A stretch of 64,000 nucleotides of DNA from JACKDW01 sp964621785. Lineage in GTDB: Bacteria; Myxococcota_A; Polyangia; Nannocystales; Nannocystaceae. The notes under the pieces are model-generated. The model searched no databases. It saw only the letters and a list, made by a program, of their open reading frames with translations, and was not told the DNA's origin. The DNA is taken from NCBI GenBank assembly GCA_964621785.1, contig CAZUPD010000022.1, positions 1 to 64,000 on the forward strand, read 5' to 3'. Shown piece by piece: positions 57,114 through 64,000 of the stretch; position 1 is the first letter of the stretch; each line of letters starts with the position of its first letter. A program made the position numbers and the translations under genes.

Positions 57114-57908
57114 GTGGCCGAGGCGTCCAGCGAACCCGGATTCATCGAACGCTTGGGTGGCAACCTCGTCGCCGGTATCGCGTGGGCCGGAGGCGTGGCA
57201 AGGCTTTTTGTGATGGCAGTGTCTGTGGGGCTGCGCCGGCCCTTTGGCACCTACGACATCTTCTACCAAGTCGTGGCCCTCGGGATCAAAAGTCTCCCGC
57301 TGGCGTGCCTGATGTCGGTGTTCATCGGGTTGGTGTTAACCTGGCAATTCGGCGAGGCGCTGATGGACTTTGGCGCCAAAAATGCGGTCGGCTACGCAGC
57401 TGCACTCGCGCTGGTCCGCGAACTTGTGCCAGGGATCCTCGCCCTCACGGTCGGAGCCAAGATGGCGACCGGGATCACGGCCGAGCTCGGGTCGATGAAA
57501 GTCTCCGAACAGATCGATGCGATCGCTTCTCTCGGTGCCGACCCGATCAAGAAGTTGGTCTGGCCGAGGTTCGTCGCAGCGACCATCACCCTTCCGCTGC
57601 TCGCCGTTTTGGGCAACCTACTCGCGCTGTTGGGCGGGGCCATGATTGCGGACCTCGTGTTCGACGTACCGATGGCCTACTTCTACGAGACCTACGTCGA
57701 TGAGTTGTGGCCGATGGACTACCTCTCGGGTCTCATCAAGTCGACGGTCTTCGGTGCGCTGATCGGACTCATCGGCTCGTACCAGGGATTTCAAACCAAG
57801 TTTGGGACCGAGGCGGTCGGCGTCTCGACAACCGACACTGTCGTCGCAACATCCGTGGCGATCCTCTTGATGGACTTTATCCTCACCACCATCTTTTTAC
57901 CGGTCTAG
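57114..57908 (+). CDS. mlaE: MlaE-type ABC transporter permease
   Basis: The 264-residue inner-membrane protein has five to six hydrophobic segments and the family features ALALVRELVPGILALTVGAKMATGI and GSMKVSEQIDAIASLG. MlaE permeases work with MlaF (ATPase) and MlaD (periplasmic MCE protein) to move phospholipids between inner and outer membranes. It begins at a GTG three bases after the lipoprotein gene, and three bases separate it from the ATPase gene. The gene symbol follows this family, but whether transport runs inward or outward here cannot be read from sequence. Confidence 0.93.
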   Translation: MAEASSEPGFIERLGGNLVAGIAWAGGVARLFVMAVSVGLRRPFGTYDIFYQVVALGIKSLPLACLMSVFIGLVLTWQFGEALMDFGAKNAVGYAAALALVRELVPGILALTVGAKMATGITAELGSMKVSEQIDAIASLGADPIKKLVWPRFVAATITLPLLAVLGNLLALLGGAMIADLVFDVPMAYFYETYVDELWPMDYLSGLIKSTVFGALIGLIGSYQGFQTKFGTEAVGVSTTDTVVATSVAILLMDFILTTIFLPV

Positions 57909-57911
57909 ATC

Positions 57912-58655
57912 ATGGTTGCGATCATCGAGCTTCGGGACATCCACAAGGCGTTCGGCGACAACGTGATCTACCGCGACATGAACTTGTCGGTGCAGGAGGG
58001 CGAGACGCTCACTGTGATTGGCGGCAGTGGTCAGGGCAAGAGCGTGTGCCTCAAGTTGATCACCGGACTGTTACTCGCCGACAAAGGTCACGTCCTCGTC
58101 CGCGGGCAGGAGGTCTCCGATCTCGATCCGGTGGGCTTGAGTTTGCTGCGCCGCAAGGTCTCGATGGTGTTTCAGGGCGGAGCTTTGTTTGACTCCATGA
58201 GTGTGGCGGACAACGTCAGTTACGCCCTGCGCGAGCACACGCAGATGGGGGACGAGGAAATCGCGGATCGTGTCCGCGAGTGTCTCGACATGGTCGGTCT
58301 CGGCTACGATCCGCACTTGCCCGAGCGCATGCCCGCGAGCCTGTCCGGTGGAATGCGCAAACGCGTGGCACTCGCCCGCTCGATCGCCATCAAACCGGAG
58401 GTTATCCTCTATGACGAACCGACAACGGGGCTCGACCCCTACAATATCCGTCGGATCGGCGACATGATCAAAAAACTCCAACGCGAGCTAGGTGTGACGA
58501 GCGTGGTGGTCACCCACGAAATGCCGATGGCGTTCGAAGTATCCGACCGCCTGGCGATGTTGCACGACAAACATTTCGGGCATGTCGGCACGCCCGAGCA
58601 GTTCCACTGCAGCACCGCCCCTGAAGTGCGGGACTTTATCGAAGGGAGGGTCTAG
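57912..58655 (+). CDS. mlaF: MlaF-type ABC transporter ATPase
   Basis: The 247-residue ATPase has Walker A GGSGQGKSV, Q-loop MVFQGGALFDSM, signature LSGGMRKRVALARS and Walker B VILYDEPTTGLDP, followed by the switch His in VVTHEM. The Lys/Ser residues of Walker A are intact, so it should be active. It forms the motor of the lipid transporter with the permease encoded three bases upstream. The MCE gene follows after three bases. Confidence 0.95.
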   Translation: MVAIIELRDIHKAFGDNVIYRDMNLSVQEGETLTVIGGSGQGKSVCLKLITGLLLADKGHVLVRGQEVSDLDPVGLSLLRRKVSMVFQGGALFDSMSVADNVSYALREHTQMGDEEIADRVRECLDMVGLGYDPHLPERMPASLSGGMRKRVALARSIAIKPEVILYDEPTTGLDPYNIRRIGDMIKKLQRELGVTSVVVTHEMPMAFEVSDRLAMLHDKHFGHVGTPEQFHCSTAPEVRDFIEGRV

Positions 58656-58658
58656 CCC

Positions 58659-59999
58659 ATGGCCCGGAAAAGCGAAGCCAAACTCAATCTCCAAGTCGGC
58701 GTATTTGTCATCGGCCTCGGCATCCTGTTTGTCGTCTCGCTGTTTGTGATCGGCCAAGGAAAGGGTGCCTGGAAGGAAAAAGCCCTGATCTACGCCGATT
58801 TCCGCAGCGTCTCCGGCCTCAAAAAGGGCAGCCCCGTGCAGCTCGAAGGTGTCGAGGTCGGCGTCGTCAAGGACCGGGCATTTATCGAACCCGACTATCG
58901 CTGCGACCCGCTGACCGAGGACCGCGGCCGCTACAGCCAAAACCGTACCGACAGTTGCGACCGCACCATGTTTTGCACGCCGGAGGGGCAGTGCGGCGAG
59001 CTCGAGCCCTATTCGGCCAACCGCGACCTCCACCCCCCGTGTTCGGTCAACGAAGATTGCAACCAGGACGAAATCTGCATCACCAGCGAGTTTCGCCGCC
59101 GCTACCGTCGGGTCACCTGGACCGGCAACAACGGTGTATGTGCATCATACTCGACCAGTCACAAGCGCATCCGCGTGACCCTCGAAGTGTTTAAAGATGC
59201 ATTAGCACATATCCGCGAAGACAGCCGCGCGACCGTCTCGCAAAACGGTGTGTTGGGCGACCAGTTGGTGCAGGTCACCGTCGGGCGCGGCGAACCGATT
59301 GAGCCCGGGGGCCGGATTCAGGCCAACCCCTCACTCATCGAGGACATCTACGCAGTCAAGGACCGGGTCGACGGGATGTTCGTCAAGGTCGAAGAGATCA
59401 TCGGCGGTGTCGCGGAACTCGCCCAAGCCGTCGGCGACGAGCAGACGATCCGCAACGTCCAGGGCCTGCTTGCCAACGCCAACGAAGTCAGTCGCCAAAT
59501 TGCCGAGGGCAAGGGATTGGTCGGTGCGCTGCTCAACGACGAGGCCTACGTCAAAGACTTCGGTTCGACCCTTCGAAGCATCCGCGATACCGCGTCCGGG
59601 CTCGATCGGTTTGTCGGCACGGCCAACCGCAGCCTCAAAAAGATCGACACCAACATCGAGCCTGTCCTCGAAGATGGCCGAAAGGTCATGGCCGATATCC
59701 ACAAAGTGTTGGAGGACCTCAAGGATCCCAACAACAAGAGCATCGGCTCCAAGCTCCTCTACGACGAGAAGGGCGAGATGGTCAAAGACATCGAGGAGAC
59801 GCTCGACAACCTCAACAAGGTGATGGCGGCCCTCGAAGATGGGAAGGGCAGCGCCGGCAAGTTGCTCAAGGATCCCAAGGCCTACGACGATCTGGTCAAG
59901 ATCCTCGGGAACATCGAACGCAACAACACGCTCAAGCGTCTGGTTCGCTACGTGATGGAAAAAGACGAAGCCGCGAGCCCGGCATCGCCCGGCAAGTAA
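58659..59999 (+). CDS. mlaD: MlaD-type MCE protein with a Cys-rich insertion
   Basis: The 446-residue protein has an N-terminal membrane helix (VGVFVIGLGILFVVSLFVIG, about residues 13-32), an MCE domain split by an insertion, and a long helical C-terminal tail. The MCE start is ALIYADFRSVSGLKKGSPVQLEGVEVG. About 85 residues with eight Cys (positions 82, 100, 106, 112, 128, 134, 140, 161) then interrupt the barrel before IRVTLEVFKDALAHI. The pattern CSVNEDCNQDEIC resembles disulfide-rich myxobacterial repeats. The tail (about 240-430) is helical and probably forms a tunnel or coiled coil. It completes the lipoprotein-mlaE-mlaF-mlaD operon. Confidence 0.9.
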   Translation: MARKSEAKLNLQVGVFVIGLGILFVVSLFVIGQGKGAWKEKALIYADFRSVSGLKKGSPVQLEGVEVGVVKDRAFIEPDYRCDPLTEDRGRYSQNRTDSCDRTMFCTPEGQCGELEPYSANRDLHPPCSVNEDCNQDEICITSEFRRRYRRVTWTGNNGVCASYSTSHKRIRVTLEVFKDALAHIREDSRATVSQNGVLGDQLVQVTVGRGEPIEPGGRIQANPSLIEDIYAVKDRVDGMFVKVEEIIGGVAELAQAVGDEQTIRNVQGLLANANEVSRQIAEGKGLVGALLNDEAYVKDFGSTLRSIRDTASGLDRFVGTANRSLKKIDTNIEPVLEDGRKVMADIHKVLEDLKDPNNKSIGSKLLYDEKGEMVKDIEETLDNLNKVMAALEDGKGSAGKLLKDPKAYDDLVKILGNIERNNTLKRLVRYVMEKDEAASPASPGK

Positions 60000-60189
60000 T
60001 CACGCACGAGGCCGATCGCCAAACGTTGCAGCGTGAGACCACACGCGAGCTACCCGGGCGCTTGTAGATTCGGCCGTACTTGGAGCGGGAAGCCGGTCTT
60101 GGCCGAGACGCTGCACCGAGAGACGACCCAAGCGACCGACTAGCGCTGTCAAACTGCCACATGACCAGTGTATACAGCCTAACGAAGCG

Positions 60190-61158
60190 ATGACGACCGC
60201 AGTCGCCCTAACGACCAGCCGAGATTTGGCCTTCGAACTGCTCTCGCTGCTGCGAGACCTCGACCCTGCACGTTGGCGGGTGGAGCTTGAGGAGTCGGCG
60301 CAAGCCAAGTTGCAACGGATCGCCGCGATGCTCGAGGAGTTGCGGGCGTCGGCACTGTCTGAGTTCGACGGACTCGCCGACCGATTGCGTGAGTTACTGG
60401 GCAAACTCGATGAGTATACACCGAGTATGGGCCTCACCGCGAACGAGGCGACCGAAGCGTGGGCACGGTTTCGTGTGCAGATGCAACCAGCATACGAAGC
60501 GCTGGCCGGCAAGCTACGCGAGTTCGAGATCCACGTCCCGAGTCTGCGTCCGACCAACTACAAGCGAAATCTGTTCCACCTCGCATCGGCCGGATTCTCG
60601 CTGTGCCTGATCGAGTTCATCCTCGACCAGCCGTCCCTGTTGCAGGCCTCGGCCGCCTTCGCGGTGGCAGCGTGGACGATGGAACTTTCGCGCAAGCGGT
60701 GGCCAGGCGTCAATCGAACGCTGATGCGGCTGTTTCAGCCGGTGGCGCATCCCCATGAGTCCTGGCGGATCAATTCGGCAACTTGGTACGCGACTGCACT
60801 GGTGCTCCTTGCGCTCACCGGAAATCCCGTTGTACAGACAACTGCAGTCGTGGTTCTCGGCGTTGGAGATCCGGTCGCCGCATTGGTCGGCCGGCGATTT
60901 GGCAAGCACAAGTTGATCAACGGGCGAAGTGTCGAGGGATCGTCGGCATTTTTCGTGTCGAGTGCGATCGCAGTCGTGGGGGTGTTGCTCGCACTCCACG
61001 GACTCCCGCTGGCGACGGTCCTCGTCATCGCTCTGGCAGGGGCCCTCCCCGCGACGTTCGCCGAGCTACTCAGCAAACGGGTCGATGACAACTTGACGAT
61101 TCCACTCAGCGCAGCCGCAGGCGCGATGGCAGCGCTAAGCGTACTCGGCTTGAATTAG
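60190..61158 (+). CDS. Dolichol/phytol kinase-like membrane protein (SEC59/DGK1/VTE5 family)
   Basis: The 322-residue protein has a cytoplasmic helical N-terminal third (about residues 1-120, coiled-coil-like, LADRLRELLGKLDEY) and a polytopic C-terminal part. That part has the family signature GDPVAALVGRRFGKHKLINGRSVEGSSAFF. Members are CTP-dependent kinases of polyprenols, phytol or diacylglycerol. The N-terminal extension is not typical and could be regulatory. The ATG at 60190 follows a short gap after mlaD. No lipid-salvage neighbours are evident. Confidence 0.85.
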   Translation: MTTAVALTTSRDLAFELLSLLRDLDPARWRVELEESAQAKLQRIAAMLEELRASALSEFDGLADRLRELLGKLDEYTPSMGLTANEATEAWARFRVQMQPAYEALAGKLREFEIHVPSLRPTNYKRNLFHLASAGFSLCLIEFILDQPSLLQASAAFAVAAWTMELSRKRWPGVNRTLMRLFQPVAHPHESWRINSATWYATALVLLALTGNPVVQTTAVVVLGVGDPVAALVGRRFGKHKLINGRSVEGSSAFFVSSAIAVVGVLLALHGLPLATVLVIALAGALPATFAELLSKRVDDNLTIPLSAAAGAMAALSVLGLN

Positions 61159-61271
61159 CAGATACCGGCTCGCCTGCCGGTTTGTCGACGGTCTTCGCAA
61201 AACCGTACGCAGCACCTGACCTGTTTGCGGGTGCTCGGGAGGTGAATCTCTGCTTCAATCAATGAGTACCC

Positions 61272-61529
61272 ATGGAGAAGCGCGACTACTCGATCTTGGA
61301 TGAGCTCGGGGAGGGAATCCAAATCATCGGCCCCGACCTCCGTTACGTGTTCCTAAACAAGACCCTGCTTTGCGAGCTCGGTATGCAGGCGGACGACATC
61401 GTCGGTCAGCGCATGGTGGACAAGTTCCGGCGCGACAGCCGGAGCACGGGGCTTGGACTCGCTATCTGCAAGAAAATCGTGGCCCGGCACAGTGGTCGGA
61501 TCTGGTCCAGACAGGACACCCTCTGTTGA
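61272..61529 (+). pseudogene. Remnant of a PAS-histidine kinase joined in frame across a deletion
   Basis: The 85-residue frame begins as a PAS sensor domain (MEKRDYSILDELGEGIQII, GPDLRYVFLNKTLL) and breaks off after about residue 52. It then continues directly with the G2 box of a histidine kinase ATPase domain (DSRSTGLGLAICKKIVARHSGRIW). The rest of PAS, the dimerisation/His box and the N and G1 boxes are absent, and the tail after the G2 box is lost at the stop TGA. The best explanation is an in-frame internal deletion leaving a non-functional kinase. A small regulator made of PAS alone cannot be excluded. Confidence 0.75.
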
Positions 61530-61544
61530 CACGATTGTATGTAG

Positions 61545-62579
61545 TTACAAAGGGAGCTCGAACCCGGTACGAGCAACTTGAAAACCGGCCTCGCGAATGC
61601 TCCGTGCCGCCGGGCTACGTGGGTCGAGGGCAGGGTTGGAGTGATTGAGATGGATAAAGTAGACGGCGAGCGTTCCATCGTGCACCTGGGGGCCAAACAG
61701 TGCCATTGAATCGGTGATCAGAGGATGCCCAATTTTCGCCAGATCCCGCCCAGGAAGCTCTTCACTCGAATAAAACGTTCCGTCGACGAGCGCGACGTCG
61801 ATATCCGAGACCAACGCGAGAGGATCGCTCGACCAGCGAGACCAGGGATCGGTGTCGGGAAGGTACAGGACGCGGGAGCGAGGGCCGTCAAACCGAAATG
61901 CAACCGTATTTGCATATTCATCCCGGTGCGGAACGAGCATCGGCGTGACAGTCACGTCGGAGCCCAGCGCGAGTGTTGATCCGGGAGCAAGCGTTTCGGG
62001 TTTGAGATTACCTGTTTGTACAAGTTGTTCCCACGGCGCATGACGCCCGAGGAAGGCGAGTAGTTCGGGAGTCGCGTAAACTGGAATATCCCGGCTGTGA
62101 ATGGCTTCAAAGCCAAAGAATGCAAGTCCGAGATAGTGGCCAATATGGGCGTGGGTCAGCAAAACACCATCGACCGGATGGCGATCGACACGACCTCGAA
62201 CAGTGCCACGACCTCGAACATCCGCGAGCAGGTCGAGCTGGGCGCGGACGTCAGGCGTCGCATCGACGAGGAGTGTCCGCTCCGGGAGAAGCACGGCGAG
62301 ACTCGCAATATACGAAGCACGGTCAGGGTCCGTACGAGCAGCTAGGCAGTTCGAGCAGGTACAAGCAGCGTGGGGCAGGCCACCGTCTTGGGCCGTACCA
62401 AGGATCCGTAGACGAGGGCCTGTCACCTGCGCACCGGCTGACTGAGGTGCCTTTTCCAAACGTTGACCCGCATCAGGCTTGACCTGAGAGCTCACTTTTT
62501 GGGGAGGCGAGCCCACTTGAGGCAAACATGTGCAAGTCGCAAACGCTGCGAAACCAGATGCGAGCAGTCGGAGACTCAT
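61545..62579 (-). CDS. Metallo-beta-lactamase-fold lipoprotein, PqqB-like
   Basis: The 344-residue protein has a short lipoprotein-like signal (CTCLPQVG), a linker, and an MBL-fold domain. The start GTAQDGGLPHAACTCSNC resembles PqqB. The metal motif reads THAHIGHYLGL; in this family one Asp of HxHxDH is replaced by Gly. Further metal ligands are probably in VPHRDEYANT and the C-terminal IHLNHSNP. It may be a zinc-dependent hydrolase in the envelope. PqqB itself is cytoplasmic, and no other pqq genes are adjacent, so a PQQ role is not supported. It is convergent with the histidine kinase remnant. Confidence 0.82.
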   Translation of the reverse strand: MSLRLLASGFAAFATCTCLPQVGSPPQKVSSQVKPDAGQRLEKAPQSAGAQVTGPRLRILGTAQDGGLPHAACTCSNCLAARTDPDRASYIASLAVLLPERTLLVDATPDVRAQLDLLADVRGRGTVRGRVDRHPVDGVLLTHAHIGHYLGLAFFGFEAIHSRDIPVYATPELLAFLGRHAPWEQLVQTGNLKPETLAPGSTLALGSDVTVTPMLVPHRDEYANTVAFRFDGPRSRVLYLPDTDPWSRWSSDPLALVSDIDVALVDGTFYSSEELPGRDLAKIGHPLITDSMALFGPQVHDGTLAVYFIHLNHSNPALDPRSPAARSIREAGFQVARTGFELPL

Positions 62580-62878
62580 GTTCGTGCAAGACTAGCAGTT
62601 GGTATTTGTGGATCCTACGAAAAGTCGAATTCTTGCAGAGCAGCACGCCGATCTGTGGTGCTGGTAAATGGCAATAGCGAGAGTATGCTGACACGATTGA
62701 AACGATTGACGCACGGGAGCGGTGCACCTCTCATTCGTTCATGAGATGACGATGGGTCTTTGCGCCGGCACGGCGGATGCCGGTAGCGCTTCTCGGGACC
62801 CTGTGCGAGAGAGTGAATTGCGCAATGGCGTGACAATCGTTGGTCGCTACCGACCCCATTGGCCAGAGGGAGGGGTAC
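62580..62878. other. Intergenic region with no recognised gene
   Basis: The 299 bases between the MBL-fold and COQ4-like genes contain short open frames only, none with protein-like composition or a ribosome-binding site. I see nothing else here. Confidence 0.5.
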
Positions 62879-63319
62879 TTAGGATTGAGCTGGGACGCGG
62901 ATCCCGAACTCCTTGCGAAGCTCTGGCAAAGCCACGTCCAAGCGCGACTCGTAGTTCGTATAGTGCCAACGCTTGGTCTGGCGACGGGCCTTGAACGCGG
63001 CAGCGAGCATCGCTGGCCAAGAGGTTAGTAATAACCACATAATCTTGGTGAAGCCGAGATCCCGAATCAGTTTCTTCGACTCGGGCCGCTTGACCAATTC
63101 GAGATAGGTCGAGATGCTGCAGTCCGTTCCAAATAGCGTAAGCGCATCGAGCATCCCCTCGCTCTTGAGGCTGGTGTCGAGTCCGTAGAGTACATGTAGG
63201 ATATCGTGGTCTACGTAGTCTTGGCCGCCATCGATAAAGCCGGGGGTGCGGGTTTGAAGCTCCACGAGCCCCTCGCGAAGAGTCATAGTGGTGTCTGGTG
63301 CTTGATAGTTGTACTCCAT
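62879..63319 (-). CDS. COQ4-like protein
   Basis: The 146-residue product has the Coq4 zinc signature HDxxH-x11-E: His38, Asp39 and His42 in DHDILHVLYG, with Glu54 eleven residues later. The following DALTLFGTDCSISTYLEL and a hydrophobic segment IMWLLLTSWPAML match the helical Coq4 fold. Coq4 proteins act in ubiquinone synthesis (C1 decarboxylation/hydroxylation). Many bacteria carry Coq4-like proteins outside ubiquinone clusters, so the substrate here is open. The Met at 63319 is used; the open frame reaches 63409 but lacks family similarity. No ubi genes are near. Confidence 0.8.
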   Translation of the reverse strand: MEYNYQAPDTTMTLREGLVELQTRTPGFIDGGQDYVDHDILHVLYGLDTSLKSEGMLDALTLFGTDCSISTYLELVKRPESKKLIRDLGFTKIMWLLLTSWPAMLAAAFKARRQTKRWHYTNYESRLDVALPELRKEFGIRVPAQS

Positions 63320-63414
63320 ATTTGAAGTATGTCCGGTCCGGGTCGTAGGCGAAACGGACCATCCGCGCCAATCTTGGGGACATCGTGCGCCTAGCATGCC
63401 GCGAAACATGGCTT

Positions 63415-63450
63415 GGGGGGGGAAAAAAAATTTGCCCTTTTTTTTTGGTC
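63415..63450. repeat. Homopolymer cluster of G, A and T runs
   Basis: About eight G, eight A and nine T residues lie within 35 bases, with the A and T runs separated by TTTGCCC. They can pair as an A-T hairpin. The stretch lies between the COQ4-like start and the lipoprotein at 63551. It may be a promoter UP-element-like or slippage-prone switch, but it is also the sort of stretch where sequencing errors occur. Confidence 0.55.
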
Positions 63451-63550
63451 GTGATTATGGAAAATATAGGTAGCTGCGTTGTATCAGCAGTTTGTGGCTG
63501 GCTCTATTGCCTGCCTGTTGCTTCGTAAGCAAGCAGAAAAGAGAATACCA

Positions 63551-64000
63551 ATGTCAACTTTTTTTAACAACGTATTCAATCTGTCTCAAGTCAAGTACGG
63601 GCTGAAAACCGTCGCTGGCCTCCTGCTACTCGCGGCCGTCACCATACCGTCGAGTGGTTGTTCAGACGAAAATTTGCAGATTGACGAAGACTTCGAGTGT
63701 GGATCGAAAGACTGTCATCCGGGTTTGCGCTCGCCCTATGTCCGTGGTGTTACCATCCCGATTCAAGTTAGCGACGATCGAGTTTTTAACCGCACCGATC
63801 TTACTGATTGGAGCCTAGTATCCGACGACGAGTCGGTGGTGACAATCGTATCACATGAACACAATCCAAGCACCGGCAGGATCGATATCGTGGTCGAGAC
63901 TGTGGGTGAGGGAACGACTGAACTTCTCCTGCTCGACGGCGACGAAGAAGTGCAGGCGAGTGCGGAGATCGATGTACGGGAGCCGACCCGTGTCTCGTGG
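63551..64000 (+). CDS. Lipoprotein, 3'-partial
   Basis: A frame starting MSTFFNNVFNLSQVKYGLKT has a lipoprotein signal (LLLLAAVTIPSSGC) and runs open to the window end, 150 codons. The visible mature part is beta-rich and acidic (TIPIQVSDDRVFNRTD, GTTELLLLDGDEEVQA), consistent with Ig-like or cadherin-like extracellular domains. Family unknown, because most of the protein lies beyond the window. An AAGAGA element precedes the ATG at about ten bases, and a TTGCTT/AAGCAA hairpin lies in the leader. Confidence 0.8.
   Translation, partial: MSTFFNNVFNLSQVKYGLKTVAGLLLLAAVTIPSSGCSDENLQIDEDFECGSKDCHPGLRSPYVRGVTIPIQVSDDRVFNRTDLTDWSLVSDDESVVTIVSHEHNPSTGRIDIVVETVGEGTTELLLLDGDEEVQASAEIDVREPTRVSW

Overview
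This window is most likely a chromosomal segment of a myxobacterium, probably of the Nannocystaceae type (Nannocystis, Plesiocystis, Enhygromyxa relatives). That placement is an inference. It rests on GC-rich coding sequence, many lipoproteins whose lipobox is followed by a Thr/Asp/Ser-rich linker, cysteine-rich DUF4215-type repeats, IgGFc-binding-like surface proteins, a lipoprotein carrying a ferritin-like domain, a 2,062-residue TPR protein, and an imuA-imuB-dnaE2 mutasome cassette. No rRNA, tRNA, CRISPR array or insertion sequence was recognised.

Layout. 1-2,045: end of an ATP synthase operon (atpD, atpC, terminator). 2,231-4,751: a three-gene module of sigma factor, single-pass membrane protein and CHAT (caspase-like) protease. 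4,758-23,260: mostly surface and exported proteins (PhzF-like enzyme, VWA lipoprotein, large Cys-rich lipoprotein, radical SAM/SPASM pair, SDR reductase, two paralogous IgGFc-binding-like lipoproteins, ferritin-like lipoprotein, lipoprotein methyltransferase, NTF2-like lipoprotein, DUF1993, HExxH lipoprotein). 23,282-25,717: divergent cytochrome P450 and glycerophosphodiesterase. 25,925-35,060: a tight seven-gene operon (MBOAT, SGNH, DltA-like ligase, carrier protein, sulfotransferase, SGNH, SGNH) that looks like a dlt-type surface acylation system with added sulfation. 35,139-44,958: giant TPR protein, a membrane protein and a very acidic repeat protein. 45,314-46,405: a domain-1-less RF1-like release factor whose gene appears to need a +1 frameshift at a UAG codon, and an AT-rich glutaredoxin-like gene. 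46,492-52,025: imuA-imuB-dnaE2. 52,219-56,323: methionine aminopeptidase, a lone LysR-type DNA-binding domain, small proteins, PilZ, secreted proteins. 56,568-59,999: Mla-type lipid transport operon with a Cys-rich insertion in MlaD. 60,190-64,000: dolichol-kinase-like protein, a collapsed histidine kinase remnant, metallo-beta-lactamase-fold lipoprotein, COQ4-like protein, and the start of another lipoprotein.

The strongest unusual signals are: (1) the release factor gene with a prfB-like slippery site but a UAG stop and an RF1-type PxT motif; (2) a dispersed degenerate palindrome, TGYANNTRCA, found by hand at least 39 times where about two would be expected by chance; (3) the dlt-like operon with a sulfotransferase and three SGNH proteins; (4) the sigma / membrane protein / CHAT protease module; (5) ACATGT-based inverted repeats at 13-14 bp spacing upstream of three surface lipoprotein genes, suggesting a shared regulator.

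All family calls come from reading the translations. No database search was run, and start codons were chosen by eye from ribosome-binding sites, lipobox or domain boundaries and overlaps.
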